From Rugalucina vietnamica (Eukaryota; Mollusca; Bivalvia; Lucinida; Lucinidae): a stretch of 64,000 bases of DNA. The notes under the pieces are model-generated. The model had not been told where the DNA came from, searched no databases, and was given only the letters and a program-made list of their open reading frames with translations. The stretch covers positions 41,794,188 through 41,858,187 of the forward strand of contig OZ024872.1 in assembly GCA_964017185.1 (NCBI GenBank), in the 5' to 3' direction. The first letter of the stretch is position 1. Every line of letters starts with the position of its first letter. Shown here piece after piece: positions 47,001 through 62,000 of the stretch. The position numbers and the translations under genes are program-made.

Positions 47001-50000
47001 AAAAAAATGTTACTGATCAAAACAGCCATAGCACACATTTACCTTTTTTGATTCTCTGATTCGAAACAGACCTTGCTCTGATCGATTTTCGTTCTCAGCA
47101 AGGTTCCCACAAACAAATGAAAAATAAAATTCTGTGACTTTTCCATGATAATTCCATGATCAGAGTTAAATTTCATGATAATTCAATGATCAGAGTTAAA
47201 TTTCCAGGACTATTCTTTCTGTTAATCTATTTTTTGACATACAACACTGTTTAAAAGGCAAGAACAGATGAAGAAAAATAAATTAGAGCCAATGACATCC
47301 AAACTGGCATCTCATAACAAAATTCCATGAGTTTTCCATATTTCATCATTTTTCAAATTCCATCACTTTTCCATGCATGGAATTATTTTCAGCCATTTTT
47401 CATGTTTTCCAGTGCACGTGGCAACCTGGTCTAAGCCAACGGTAGAGCATAGTGATTGGTAAGCGTGTTACACAGACATTGTTTTTCAACAGTAATAATT
47501 ACACGTCCATGAAAAGTATACCCCCTTGAAAATGTCCATGAAAAGTATACCCCCCTTGAACCCCAATTTTACATAGTGAAACTGGGGTGTGAAGGGGTGT
47601 ACATTTTTTCATTTTTGCTCCAAAACATAGATTGAGGGTAAAGTGTACCCAAAATCTATGTTTTGAGCAAAAATATTAAAACTATCTCATTTTTGTATTA
47701 AATGAAATTTTTACTTACAGCTGAAAAATGTTTGTTTATTACATGGGCAAGTTTGCGTAATGTTTCTCACCTTCATAGCTTCGGCTACAGCATTTTCTTT
47801 ACATGTCGTCTCTTTATTTAACTCTATTTTCATTTCTCGTAACTCTCGCATCAAACCAACTCGCTGTTAATGGAAAATATAATAAGACAGGCATTAAATC
47901 AGGCGCATCATGAGAAAACCAGATTTTTGACTATGCAAAAACAAAGGTGCACATCAGCTTCGCAGTAACTGCGAAGCTGATCAGCGCCTTTGCTTTCGCT
48001 ACATGTATACTATAATTTCTCTTCTTCTTAAATTAAAAATTTCAAGCTTCTAGACAAGTTTTCCCGTGTCGTGACTCAAATGTAAAGTTGCTACAAACAA
48101 AGTAAAGCTAAGACTCAAAGGAGTGAATTCTAATATTGACTTCAACTTTTTAGGGTATTGAGAAAAATTCATTGAACCTCTTAAAGAGAAAATGTGAACC
48201 TATTCTCAATCATTAAAAACAAAACGTAAAAACTTATCTAGATTTTATGTGTGTTTGTTTGTTATGAGGTTTTACATTCCACTCAACATTTTTTTCAGTC
48301 ATGTCGGGATGTTGCAATTGCTTCCAGGCTTTTAACCAGTACTTTAGGAATTAAATGTGTGGGCACAGCACCCAAGACCTCTCAAATCTGAGTCCAATGC
48401 TCTATCAATGGGGCACTGCCTGCCTATATAAAGGTTTAAATTATTAGGAAGCTTTTAAAGACATACAGATAGCTGCAAACAATTCAAAACATTATGTCTG
48501 CAGCCATTTTTTAGGTAATCTGAGCTGCCGCATCAGATACCCAGCAATCTGCATATGTAAAAACAAAGACACAGATTAGCTGTGCAGTACCTGCACAGAG
48601 AAAATCCCCAATTGTTAGTTTTCTCATGTGAAGGCTCGATCAATTTTTGGAAGTGACCTTCACCTACCTTTCTTTTCTCATCCTTCACGAATTGCTCCCA
48701 TTTTTCCTCAAATTCCTTGTTGCTTTCCTGTAAAAATAAGCTGATGTCAATTTCATAAAAAATTAAAACAAAAACATTTCTATTTATTCAAAGTGCATTA
48801 TTGTAAGCCTTCTCTAATCTGGAGTGTTATAATTTCAGGGTTGCCTCCTTGCCTGTCACAGGTTAAATTTGTTGGGGCCAAATAGAATTTAATGCTATCA
48901 AATCCTTACGAATGCCTTGCCATCATTACAAATGTCTTGCAATCAATAAGAATTGTTTACAATTATTTGAGCCGTCTCATGGGAAAACCAACAATCTGCA
49001 TAGGTGACAAAGACACAGATCAGCTTCGCTGTAACCGCAAAGCTGATCAGCGCCTTTGTTTTCGCTACCTGGATAGTACAATTCCTCTTCTACTTAAATC
49101 CGAAATTTCAAGCTTCTAGCCTGCTTCTATGAATGTACAGCCTGATTTTTGTCGGACCTGTTCTGAAACCACATTGTTAGTTTTCTCACGAGATGGCTCA
49201 TTTTATGAATATGTTTTGATTTCCTTTAAAATTTAGGGGCATGCTCCTAATATTCTCAACAACTTGAAATTTTCACCAAATGTCTACAAATGCTTACAAT
49301 CGCTACTGAATGCTACCAAATTTCTAGTGATTAATGCAAATTTGCGCAAAACTGCATTCGTAAGGGACATTCGGTATATGGGAGAGCAGTAGTAAGAGTT
49401 TTGATACATTACCACAATATTGATCCTCAGGCTGTTCTGTGGTCTATTCCTCACAGCCTGATACAGGTCTTCCTCTATCGAAGTTTTTTCTTCTTCAAAT
49501 TCCTTGGCTATCTGGAACATATATGTGTATTCATGATGTTAGACTCATTCTGATGCAGGAAAGTGAGCCGGGTAATGGGACTAGAGGACCATTGATCCTG
49601 TAGCTCACCTGAGAGATTATCACATTGTAAGCTCATGAGATTTAAATTAATTGAGAATCGACCAATGAAAGTCTATGCATGGACACTATTGACCCCCGGG
49701 GCATGGCCAAATTTGACCCAGGGGCATGACTGGCACAATTTATAATGGGGACTACCAAACATTGCTACATACAAAACATAGAAGCTCTGGACCTTTTGGT
49801 TTCAGAGAAGAAGATTTTTGTTAGTTTTTCCCATTGTAAGTCTAGATGGAGACTATCTACCCCCGGGGCGTGGCCAAATTTGATCCCAGGGGCATGGCTG
49901 GCACAATTTATGTAGAGGACCATTAGCCATTGCCACATACAAAATATCAAAGCTGTGTGCCCTGTGGTTTCAGAGAAGATTTTTGAATTTTTTTCCCATA

Positions 50001-53000
50001 GCAAGTCTATTGAGACTATCAACCTCCGGGGCCTGGCCAAATTTGACCCCAGGGGCATGAATGGCACAATTTATGTAGAGGACCATTAGCCATTGCTACA
50101 TACCAAATATCAAAGCTGTGGGCCTAGTGGTTTCAGAGAAGAAGATTTTTTAATTTTTTCCCATAGTAAGTCTATGGAGACTATCAACCCCCGGGGCGTG
50201 GCCAAATTTGACCCCAGGGGCATGAATGGCACAATTTATGTAGAGGACCATTAGCCATTGCTACATACCAAATATCAAAGCTGTGGGCCTAGTGGTTTCA
50301 AAGAAGATTTTTTTAGTTTTTCCTATTGTAGGTCTATGGAGACTATCGACCCCCGGGGCGTGGCCAAATTTGACCCCAGGGGCATGATTGGCACAATTTA
50401 TGTAGAGGACCATTAGCCATTGCCACCTACAAAATATCAAAGCTGTGGGCCCTGGTGTTTCAGAGAAGAAGATTTTTTAATTTTTTTCCCATAGTAAGTC
50501 TATGGAGACTATCAACCCCCGGGGCGTGGCCAAATTTGACCCCAGGGGCATGAATGGCACAATTTATGTAGAGGACCATTAGCCATTGCTACATACCAAA
50601 TATCAAAGCTGTGGGAGAAGTGGTTTCAGAGAAGAAGATTTTTCTAGTTTTTCCAATTGTAAGTCTATGGAAACTATCCACCCCCGGGGCGTGGCCAAAT
50701 TTGACCCCAGGGGCATGTCTGGCACAATTTATGTAGAGGACCATTAGCCATTGCCACATACCAAATATCAAAGCTGTGGGCCCTGTGGTTTCAGAGAAGA
50801 AGATTTTTTAATTTTTTTCCCATAGTAAGTCTATGGAGACTATCGACCCCCCAGGGCATGGCCAAATTTGACCCCAGGGGCATGAATGGCACAATTTATG
50901 TAGAGGACCATTAGCCATTGCTACATACCAAATATCAAAGCTGTGGGCCTAGTGGTTTCAGAGAAGAAGATTTTTTTAGTTTTTCCCATTGTAAGTCTAT
51001 GGGACCTATCTGTTGCCATGGAAACCACAATTTTGATACAATCTGCTCCAAAACCTAATGCCATCAATCCCCCAACCCAATTATGGTTCACATTAAATTT
51101 GATCAAGATCGGCCTACTAGCTTCAGAAATATTCTTCTTTGAAATTGTGGACGGACGACGGACGACGGATGCCTGCCTATCCTATAAGCTCACCTGTGAG
51201 CCTTCGGCTCAGGTGAGCTAAAAACAAAAGGTTTCCGAACAGGTTCGACACAAACCAAGCTGTACAAACACAGAAGATGGCTAGAGACAGGAAATTTTGG
51301 ATTTAGAAGGTCGAGGAATTGTTCTATCCATGTAGGCATGTAGTAAAACAAAAGGGCTGATCAGCTTCGCAGTTTTCGCATAGGTGGTCTGTCGGTTTTC
51401 TCATGACATAGCTCAAATGTTTTATTTACTATGTATCTAAATAGATTTTGTCCCATAGATTAACATTCCAGTCAACAAATTCCCAGTAAATTCGAGACAG
51501 AGCAGCTTACACTAGCATTATATGAAATATCTATTTTTTTTTTTTTTTTTTTTTTAATGTTAAAAATATTTTATGTACAAAGGCAGAGATTAGCAGCTCA
51601 GAAAAAGCACACACATAAATTTCGTCATTTATATCTAAAATTCAGGCACTAAGTCTTACCTTTTCAGCAGACATTTTTTCTGCCGCTAACTTTTCAATTC
51701 TTTCCTGTAATTTTTCAACCTCCGACTCGGATGACCTCAATCGCTCGGCCAGGTCAGCCACTTCTCTTGCTTCCCCATCTCTACTACTAGCCCTCTCATC
51801 TCTTAACTCTGATATCATCTTCACTAGTTTATTCTTTTCCATCTCCGCTGCACTAAGTCGGCCTTTTGTGTCTTCCACAATGTCTTTACTTACATTTATT
51901 ATTTTCAATTCTTTCTTTAAACTGGCAATTTCAGTTTCACTGACTACTAGTTTTTCTCTGAGTTGCACCAACTCTCCTTCGAGTCCTTCATTCTTTCCCC
52001 TGAGATCACTTACAGTTTCATCATATTTCTGTTTGGAACTTTCCAACTCTTCTCTGAAACCATTTTCTATTGCACTCAACCGCTCTGCTAAATTGTCCCT
52101 TTCAGTGACACATTTGTCAAACTTCTCCTGCCAGTCTATCCTGACCCTCTCACTATCCTCCCTCTTCCAAGCTTCTAAAGTTTCCAATTTATCCTTTAAC
52201 TGTTTCACTTCATTGTCATATTCACCTATCAGTTCAGCACTAACTTTAGCATCCTCCTCTAGTTCATTAACATGTGTCTTGAGTTGTGTTATTTCGGAAT
52301 TTGTATCTGATACTTCATCACTTCTCTGGGCCAATGTGTTCCGTAATGTCAGGTTTTCTTCCTCGATCACATTCAAGTCTGCTTTCAGCTCTTGGAGTGT
52401 TTCTTCATATACTTCAATTTTCTGAAATAAAAATTAATTTATGAAAACTTTTCCAAAGAATCAATGCAACTGACATAACCTTATTTAAAATAAAAGAAAT
52501 CCAAATATGGGAAAACAGGGAAGTAATTCAGCTATACACATTTATCAAGGTTGTTAAAAACTGTTTGAAATGATTCGTGTCACAATCAATATTTTAGTCA
52601 TACTGGGATAAAGCCAATACTTGGGACATAGCTAGTAATACATACATGTGAAACTAGAAAAAGTGCCTTGAGAGGCACGTATACCCCCGGCTGGTGGTCA
52701 CCAAGTCCTCCTTCTCCCTCCCACAACCACCCAGCACATGTACACCCCTGACATTGAATCACAAATCCCGAACAAATGACAGTACCCTTATCAAATACTT
52801 TATAGAAGTGTGCATTCTAAAGCACTTTGACCACAGACATGAGGGAGTGTAGTTTTTAGACTGACATATCTTCTTTAGAGCAGTACACAGAGCTGACTTG
52901 TGTACTCCATCTAGGACTTAATCACGGACATTGAGGGTCAGGTCCTCAGTCCTAGATGGAAAATGAAAATAGAATGTCAGTCTAAATTAAAAAAAAAAAA

Positions 53001-56000
53001 AAAATAGTAATAATAATGATGTCCTAGATCTTGAACTCAAGCGCCCCCTCCCCCCCCCACCCCCCCCCCCCCCCCCGCGACATGGACCCAACCCTATACC
53101 CTATAGGGTACCTATAGTCCAAATATGAATGGCTTCTGATGATTGGCTCATGAGATATACCCCACTAGAGAAACTTTAACCAAAACTTTGAAGCAAATTA
53201 AAGGTGACCTAGATTTTGAACTCTAGCCCCACCCCCGGGCATGGACCCTGGGGTCCAAAATCATAGAAACAAAGCTAACCCTATAGGGTACCTATAGTCA
53301 AAATATGAATGGTTTCTGATATATAGTTCATGAGATATACACCAATAGAGAAACTTTAACCAAAACTTTGACGCAAATTAAAGGTGACCTAGTTTTTGAA
53401 CTCTAGCCCCACCCCCGGGCATGGACCCTGGGGTCCAAACTCATAGTAACAAAGCCAACCCTATAGGGTACCTATAGTCCAAATATGAATGGTTTCTGAT
53501 ATATATAGTTCATGAGATATACACCAATAGAGAAACTTTAACCAAAACTTTGACGCAAATTAAAGGTGACCTAGATTTTGAACTCTAGCCCCACCCCCGG
53601 GCATGGACCCTGGGGTCCAAACTCATAGAAACAAAGCCAACCCTATAGGGTACCTATAGTCCAAATATGAATGGTTTCTGATATATAGTTCATGAGATAT
53701 ACACCAGCAGAGAAACTTTAACCAAAACTTTGACATTTTAACTGAACTAACGAACCAACGAACTAACGAACATACGAACGGACGAACGGACGAACGGAAA
53801 AGCGAAAACTATATACCCGTCGGCATAAATGCCGGGGGTATAATAAAGTGTCTTGTTCAACTTCAATCAAACAACTCAGTGGCACTAGGTAGTCCGATGC
53901 TCAGCCAATGAGCCATATTTTTTGTTCGTTTTGACGTTTAAAATGCCAGTTCCAATCCTTCAGTCATGTAAGGACTGAACCACTATTTCTTCGATATTAA
54001 CCATGTAGACTCGGCACCAGTGGTTCAACCACCAGACACAGAGCACAAATTACAACAAGAAACATTTAACTGAAAAAGACACTGGTCTCTTACACAAAAC
54101 AGTTAAAAGCCTTAATGAAAGTGCAAATGTATAAGTAAAACTCTTTACCCTTTCTGTTTCTTCTTTAATCAGCAGATTCTCTTCTTTCAAGCTACCACTG
54201 TCAGCTTCCAAACTTTCAACCTTGGCAGCAAACTTCTCTAACTCCTCCTTCAGGCCACTATTCACTGTCTCCAGTGCCTCTAGCTCACCCCTAATCTCTC
54301 CCTTCTCATGTATCACCATCTCATTCTCTTCTCTCAGAGCAGCTGTCAATTTCTCCAGTCTTTCAACACTGGCTGTGAGCTCTTGAGTCCGTTTTTCCAT
54401 ATCTGACTTCTGAATTTGGTATTTCTCAATCTCTGACCCGACTTCTGCTTTATGGCCATCAGATTCATATTTTTCTTGCTGAAGCTTAGTGTTCAGTTCA
54501 TTAAGCCTATCTGTTTCTAACTTCAGATTTTCGGTTTCAGATCTCAATTCTAAACACTCTGCTTCAACTTCTGAGTTTATCATAGTCATTCTATCAATTT
54601 CAATCTTTAATTCTTCTAACTTTTCATAAGTTTCATTCCTTTCATGTTGCAGCCTTTCATTTAGTTCTTTATGTTTTTCATTTTCTGATTTTTGGTTTTC
54701 AACTTCAGAGCTCAGTTCACTACACTTTTCTTCCAATTCTGATTTAATCTTACCAATTCTATCTATCTCACATGTACATTCCTGTACTTTTCTCTCTGAT
54801 TCCTCATTTTCATGTTGCAGTCTTTGATTAATTTCCTCTAAATTCTGTCTTTCCAACTTCTCCTTTTCAGCTTCTGTACTTAAGTCCTCACATTTTTCTT
54901 CCAATTCAGTTTTCATCTCATTCAAACTTAGAATCTCTGCCTCAAGCTTTCTCTCAAGAGTTTCTTTTTCATCTCTCAGTTTTTTCATTACTTCCAGTGA
55001 TTCACTGTCACTTTCTGAACTTTGTGTTTTCATTTCTAATTCATCAACTTTTTGCTCCAAGTCACATTTCTCATTCAACAAACTGATCTTGTCTTCTTTT
55101 AATGACTTATAAGCTTTTTGATAGTTTTCCATTTCTGTTGAAAGTTTTTGTATTTCTGAATGGAAATTATGAAGCTCATCTTCAGCATCTTTTATGGTTG
55201 TTTCATACACTTGCCTTTGCTGTGGAAAGAAAATGAGCCACTTCATAGAAAACCAACAAAATTTATAGACAAAAACAAAGGCGCAGATCAGCTGTGCAGT
55301 AACTGCACAGCTGATCAGTGCCTTTGTTTTCGCTACACAGATAATACAATCTCTCTTCTTCTTAAATCCGAAATTTCAAGCTTCTAGCCTGCTTCTATCA
55401 CCGTACAGTACAGGCTGGTTTGCCGCTGCATGGATGAAAGTTCCAAAAAATCTCAATAATGAAAAGCCTTTTTTCTAATACTGAAAACTAGGGTTTTCCT
55501 ATACCAATACATTGGGGAAAAATCTTCTAAATACTGAATTCAGTATTAATACTGAAAACCTTCACCCATATAATTGCGTGGGACCTGGTCGGAAATCCAA
55601 ATTGTTGGTTTTGTCATGCAAAGGCTCAAATATCTGACAATTGAACCAACAATTGAAGCTTTTTGCATGTGTGTAACAAACAAGCAGATCAATTGCACAA
55701 CTTGCATAAGCTATCAGCACCTTCATTTAAATTACAAGGTGGCTCCTGTGGCCGAGTGGTTATCATCATCAGCACGGTTAAGAGTGCTGAATTCATTAAC
55801 ATGCTTAATAATTCAATCATCTCACCACTATGTCTGGTGTGGTTTTGCGCCCCAGTGGCCCTACACTAGGCACAAGTGAGACAAGCCAAGTTCTGCCTGC
55901 GTGCCAGGCGTATTTTCTCAGGGGTTCATCGGTTTTGCAAGTGAAAATGAAGCTTTTTGTATGCGTAAAACAAATAAGCAGATGAATTGCACATGATGCA

Positions 56001-59000
56001 CAAGCTATCAGCACCATTATTTTTTACAAGGCGGCCTGTGGCCCAGCGGTTAAGAGTGCTGAATTCATTAACATGCTTAATCATTTCATCATCTCACTGC
56101 TTTGTCTGGTGTGGGTTCGAGCCCCCCATTGGGAAATGAGCCGTGTCATGAGATAACCAACATTTTGAATATGTAAAAACAAAAGGCGCAGATCAGCTTC
56201 ACAGTCACTGTGAAGCTGATCAGCGCCTTTGTTTTCGCTACAGGTCTTTCTAAATCTTAAATTCCAAGCTTCTAGCCATCTCCTATGACTGCACAGACAG
56301 GTTTTTGTCAGAACAGTTCGGAAACCACATTGTTGTTTTTCTCATGACACCACTCAAATCATTTTAATTTTACGGACAACAGTCTATACAATCTCACCTG
56401 TTCAAAACTGTGTTTCTCATCTCTTTTCTCCTCTTCTAGCCGACTATACCTGTGTTCTGCATCCTCCAGAAGCTGTCTCAGTTTCTGCATTTCTCCTTTC
56501 AATGCTTCCAAGCTTGTATCAATTCCTAAACAAAAAGACAGTCTTAACCTTTAGCATGCTGTAGGCAACTGTGATCGCCCGTGGAATATCTATCTGTGCC
56601 GACTAGAGGTGACTGTGGTCGCCAAGAAAACCCCTTTCAAATTTCCCGCAGTTTTTGACCACTGCCTACTTATGAATGTCAGTGTTCACCATATTGCTCA
56701 GCATGCTAAAGGTTAAAGGTCTTTTTTGTCATTTTAGTTCAGGTCATTCACAGAGGCCATGGCCTAGTTACTGTGCGAAAGACTTGAGATTGACAGGTCC
56801 ATGTTCAAACCCCAATGGCACCTGGACCCGAGTTTTACTTTTTTCATGCTCAGCTAAGCTGAGACTAAAATTTATCCTGCTCATACATATTAAAATGCCA
56901 ACAATGGTTGGCATCTTAACATTTATCAGCAGTATAATAAATTACAGGCTTCCATGATCTAAACCTGAAATTTCAATTCATTTGGGCTATTATGAGCAGT
57001 TTAAATTTTATGCTCGGATGAGTTGAGCATGAAAAGTTTTATAACCTTTGAAACTGGTTGTTACCTTGAGCACTTGACACATTATGTCCCCATTGTACAA
57101 GTTATTAATCCTCAAACAAAAAAATCCAAGTTCAAGTCATGAAATTCACGTTCGAAAAGTTATTGCTTCCCTAAAAAATGGCCGATTTTGAAGAAGTTCT
57201 AAGCTTTTTGATATTTTATATTATGTTGTTAATGTTACTTCCAGTATTTTAATAGATGAATCAATGAGTAAATGCAGGAATTTCAAGCAAAATGACACAT
57301 GCTTATTTCATTGCAAAAACATATGAGCTGCGTCTTGAGAAAACCAACAATTTGCATATGTGAAAACAAAGGCGAAGATCAGCTTCAGCTTTGCAGCAAC
57401 TGCGAAACTCATCTGCAACAGATCAGCTTCATAGTACTTCACAGTACTGCGAAGCAGCGCAGCGCCTCTGTTTTCGCTACAGGATAGTATAATTCTTCTA
57501 CTTTCTAAATCCAAAATTTCCAGCCTCTAGCCATTGTCAGTGCTTGTACAGCTGTGTTTGTGACAGACCTTGTTGGTTTTCTCATGATGCGGCTCATCCT
57601 CATATCGATATGTCATGTTTAAAAACTTCTTTGAGCCATGGCAAATTTTAAATACATGTAAAACAATAGAGTCTTCGTGTGAGTAAACAAACAATTTCGG
57701 TTTCCGATCAGGTCTGACACAAACCAGCTTGTACAGTCACAGAAGCAGGCTAGAAGCTCGAGATTTTGAATTTAAGAAGAAGAGGGATTGAACTATCTGT
57801 GTAGCAAAAAACAATGGCACTGATCAGCTTCATGGTTACCATGAAGCTGGTCTGTGCCTTTGTTTTCGCACATGCAGATTGTTCGTTTTCTAATGCGAAA
57901 GCTCATTTATGATTCCTTTTTTTACCTGCTGATTGACTTTCATCCACTATTTCACTGTTATCACCATTTTCTTCATTCTTATTATTCTGTTTCTCTTGCT
58001 CCAACAACTCCTTATATCTTTCCAGTTCCTCCCTTAATGATTCAATTTCAGTTTCATATTTCTGTCTCAGATTTTCCATTTCAGACGCAAGTAATTCTGA
58101 TTGTAAGTCGTCATGCTCAGCTTTATCAACTTTTTCAGACTGAGCCTTTAACAATTCAGACTGAAGGTCCATGTTTCCTTTTGAGTTGTCCAAACCTGTA
58201 AAATCTCTAAAATTATCTACTGTCAGATCGTTTTCTATCTCCATTACTGAATTCCTAGAATTCTTCTTTTGTTCTTCAATCAACAAATCTTTGTACATTT
58301 CCAAATCCTCTTCAATATCCTTCAGTTTTTGCTCATACTCAGCTTTAAACAGTTCACTATTCATATCCATGCCCTGGTTTGCCTTGACACAACCTTCATC
58401 AGCATCAACTAATTCCTTATACTGATCTAATTCATTTCTAAGCTCATTTATTTCAGCTTCATACTTTTGCCTTATTGTTTCAGTATCAGTATCTATGCTC
58501 TTCTCATAGTCTGAGCTTTCATTTGAAACAGTGTTTTTAACATCATTCCTTTCTCCATAATGTTTCAGCTCTGTTCTGACCTTTCCTAGTTCTTCATCAT
58601 ATTTCTGCTTGATCTTTTCCATTTCCAAGCTTTTCTCACATATGTAACTGTCTAACTCTTTCTTTAGATCTTCAACCTTTAGTCTCTCTTCAACAACACT
58701 TTCTTCATATTCATCAATTTTGTTTTGCAAACGCTGCACTTCTATCTCATGACTTTGTTTTAGAGCTTTAATTTCTGATTTTGCATTGTTTTCTGCATCT
58801 TCATTTTTAGGTGAACTTTCATTTTCAGTGTTTGATAATTTTTCACTTGCGTCTTTGAATTTCAATCTTTCTGCAGCAAGAACTACTTCACACTCATCTA
58901 ATTTGTCTTTCAAATTCTGAACTTCTACTTCATGAGCTTGTTTTAAAGTTTCAATTTCCAGTTCTGTTTCATTTTCTACACCACCATTTTTCTCCCTTTC

Positions 59001-62000
59001 AGAATATAACAACTCAACATACTTGTCATTTTCTGCCTTTAAAACATCTATTTCCTCTTGGTATTTTTCTTTCAATAATTCAATATCAGATGGATGATCA
59101 GTTCTTTGATTTTCAGTCTGTTCTTCCAGATCTTGTACTTTTTGTTTTTCAGTTGCTAATAAATCAATGTATTTTTTCAATTCTTCTTGTAATTCACTAA
59201 CTTCACTTTCATGAGATTGTTTTAAAGAATCCATATCTGTAATTATACCATTCTTGTTAGACAGTTTTTCAGATTCAGTTCTTTCAACTTCTAACAGCTC
59301 TGTGTATTTCGCCACTTCTTTCTTCAACTCGTTCATTTCTTTTTCATGAGTTTCTTTCAAACATTCAATCTGTGAATCATGTCCACTTTCTCTCTGCTGT
59401 TCACTTCTTTGTTTTTCTATCTCCAGTAATTCAACACATTTTTGTAGTTCTGTTTTCAAAGTTTGAATTTCATCTTCATATTTCATTTTCAAAGAGTTTA
59501 TTTCATCACTGGAACCAGCAGGAGTGTTTTCTCCAGTTTTAGCCATTTCTTCTTCAAACATTTTCCTGAAAACCTCTTTCTCATCTTCGATATCCTTAAT
59601 ATCTCTCTTGTATCTTTCATCTTGCTTCTCAATCTTAGCTTCATAATGTTCAATGATTTCTACCTGATTCCTTTGTTCAGCTTCCAGTTTCTGAACATAA
59701 CTGTCAACCTCATTTTGTAAGTCAGTGATTTCTTGCTCATGCTTGATTTTTAATTCATCTATATCATTAGGAACTTGTGAATCACTTCCCATTCTTTGTT
59801 TAATCAGCTCTGGACTCACACCCTGTTCTTCTAATAAATTTGTATACATTTCTAACTTTGTCTTCATTTGGGCTATATGAAACTCGTATCTTGCTTTCTG
59901 CACATCCATCTCCGAATTAAGTGAAATTACTTTTGTCTCTGCATCAGTCAGTTGTTTATTTCTCTCGGTAAGTCCAGAGCCATCCTCTACTGCCGTCAGT
60001 TGTCTGTTCTTTGTTTCAACTTCTGATCGCAATCTGTTCCGCTCCTGTTGGGTTTTCATTAGTTCTTCCTCCATCCAGACAACACTGGACTGCATATCTG
60101 ACATTTGCTTCAGTTCCTGAAAGGCATATTGAATGAATAATTGAGCCTGGTATAGATTGGACCCGTCTAAAGCACCGGTCCTTTGTAACCACATGCCCCC
60201 AAAGACCTCTAGAGGGTGGGGCATAGCCACTGAAATGAGCCACGGCTTTTCATTCACATTCTCCCTGCAGCGTGGGTGGGGGTGGGTGGGGGACTACAGG
60301 TGGTTTTCTTCTTTATATACACAATACACACATAAATGGATGAAGGGGGAATTACCTGGGGTTTAACCAATTGAATGTCTTGGCAGTGCAGAGCTTTGAG
60401 CAGGGTTTTACTGGTTAGAAAGTTAAAGTCACTGCTATTCCAAAAGGCAGGGCAGTGGGGGGAGTGGTTACATACAAAAAGTGCCTAACAAAAAGCGCTT
60501 AAAAGTAGTGATGTGGCTTATTCCTCACAGTACCTCCTCCTCTGCAAAGTTTTGCTCCTTATATAGTTCTATTTTTAAGACAATTATCATATTGTTCTAC
60601 TAAGCACATGCTCCAATAAATGCACCCCCTAATCTTAACCAACTAGAAATTGGCTGCAAGCAAGGCTTTCAGTATACCCCCCGCAAAATTATCTAAGGCC
60701 AATAACTTCCTTTAAGTCAAACATGCAAAACATTTGTCAAAAATATTTTTTCAGCATTATAATCCTTCATGAAAATCCTCCGTATGTCAGACTCATGTCT
60801 GTAAGGTATTAAATAATATACTGAAAGCTCAGGGAGTAAAATTATTGTTGATTTCACTGTACACTGTTGATCATTATTTATCATGAGAAATGGTCAAAAA
60901 TTGGCTATGCTAAAAAAAAGCTGTAAATTTGTCAAAAATAAATTATTCAGCATAAGAATTATTCATGCACATCTGAAATATATCTGGAACAAGTGTGCAA
61001 AGAATTCAAATGAAACAATGAAAGCACTAGGAGGACTTGATTTCATAAAGTATGCTCTACCAGCCGTATTGTATATTAGCGATGGTTGAAAAATGTCTAA
61101 GTTGAAAAATGCTGTAAATTTGTCAAAAATTATTTTTTCACCAATAAAATTCTTTATGCACATCTTCAATATGTCTGTAACATGTCTGCAAAGTATTGAA
61201 AAGAATTACTGAAAGCCCCAGGAGGAGTTGGATTTCACAAAGTATGTACTATCAACCATAATTGAATATAAGCAGAAATGGTCAAAATTGGCTAAGTTTA
61301 AAAAGCTGTAAATTTGTCAAAACTAAAATTTTCATCATAAAAATTCTTCATGCACATCTTCAATATATCTGGAACAAATCTGCAAAGAATTAAAAAGAAA
61401 CAATGAAAGCCCTAGGAGGAGTTGATTTCACAAAGTAGGCACTTCCAACCATTATTGTATGTAAGCAATAGTCGAAAAATGGCTAAGTTAAAAAATGCTG
61501 TAAATTTGTCAAAAACTATTTTTTCAGCATAATAATTCTTCATGCACATCTTCAATATGTCTGTATCATGTCTGCAAAGTACTGAAAAGAAATACTGAAA
61601 GCCCTAGGAGGAGTTGATTTCACAAAGTATGTATGTAAGCAATAGTCGAAAAATGCCAAAGTTAAAAAATGCTGTAAATTTGTCAAAAATTATTTTTTCA
61701 GCATTATAATTCTTCATGCACATCTTCAATATGTCTATAACATGTCTGCAAAGTACTGAAAAGAAATACTGAAAGCCCTAGGAGGAGTTGATTTCACAAA
61801 GTATGTATGTAAGCAATAGTCGAAAAATGGCAAAGTTAAAAAATGCTGTAAATTTGTCAAAAATTATTTTTTCAGCATTATAATTCTTCATGCACATCTT
61901 CAATATGTCTGTAACATGTCTGCAAAGTACTGAAAAGAAACACTGAAAGCCCTAGGAGGAGTTGATTTCACAAAGTATGCACTACCAACCATTATTGAAT

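Noticed and set aside
51868-52425. 185-residue open frame on the plus strand
   Set aside because: Antisense of a phase-consistent CENP-E exon with splice sites on the other strand.
60117-60257. N-terminal 47 residues of the 784-residue open frame
   Set aside because: Intronic read-through; the exon border is TTTCAG at 60117-60122 and the phase fits the upstream exon.
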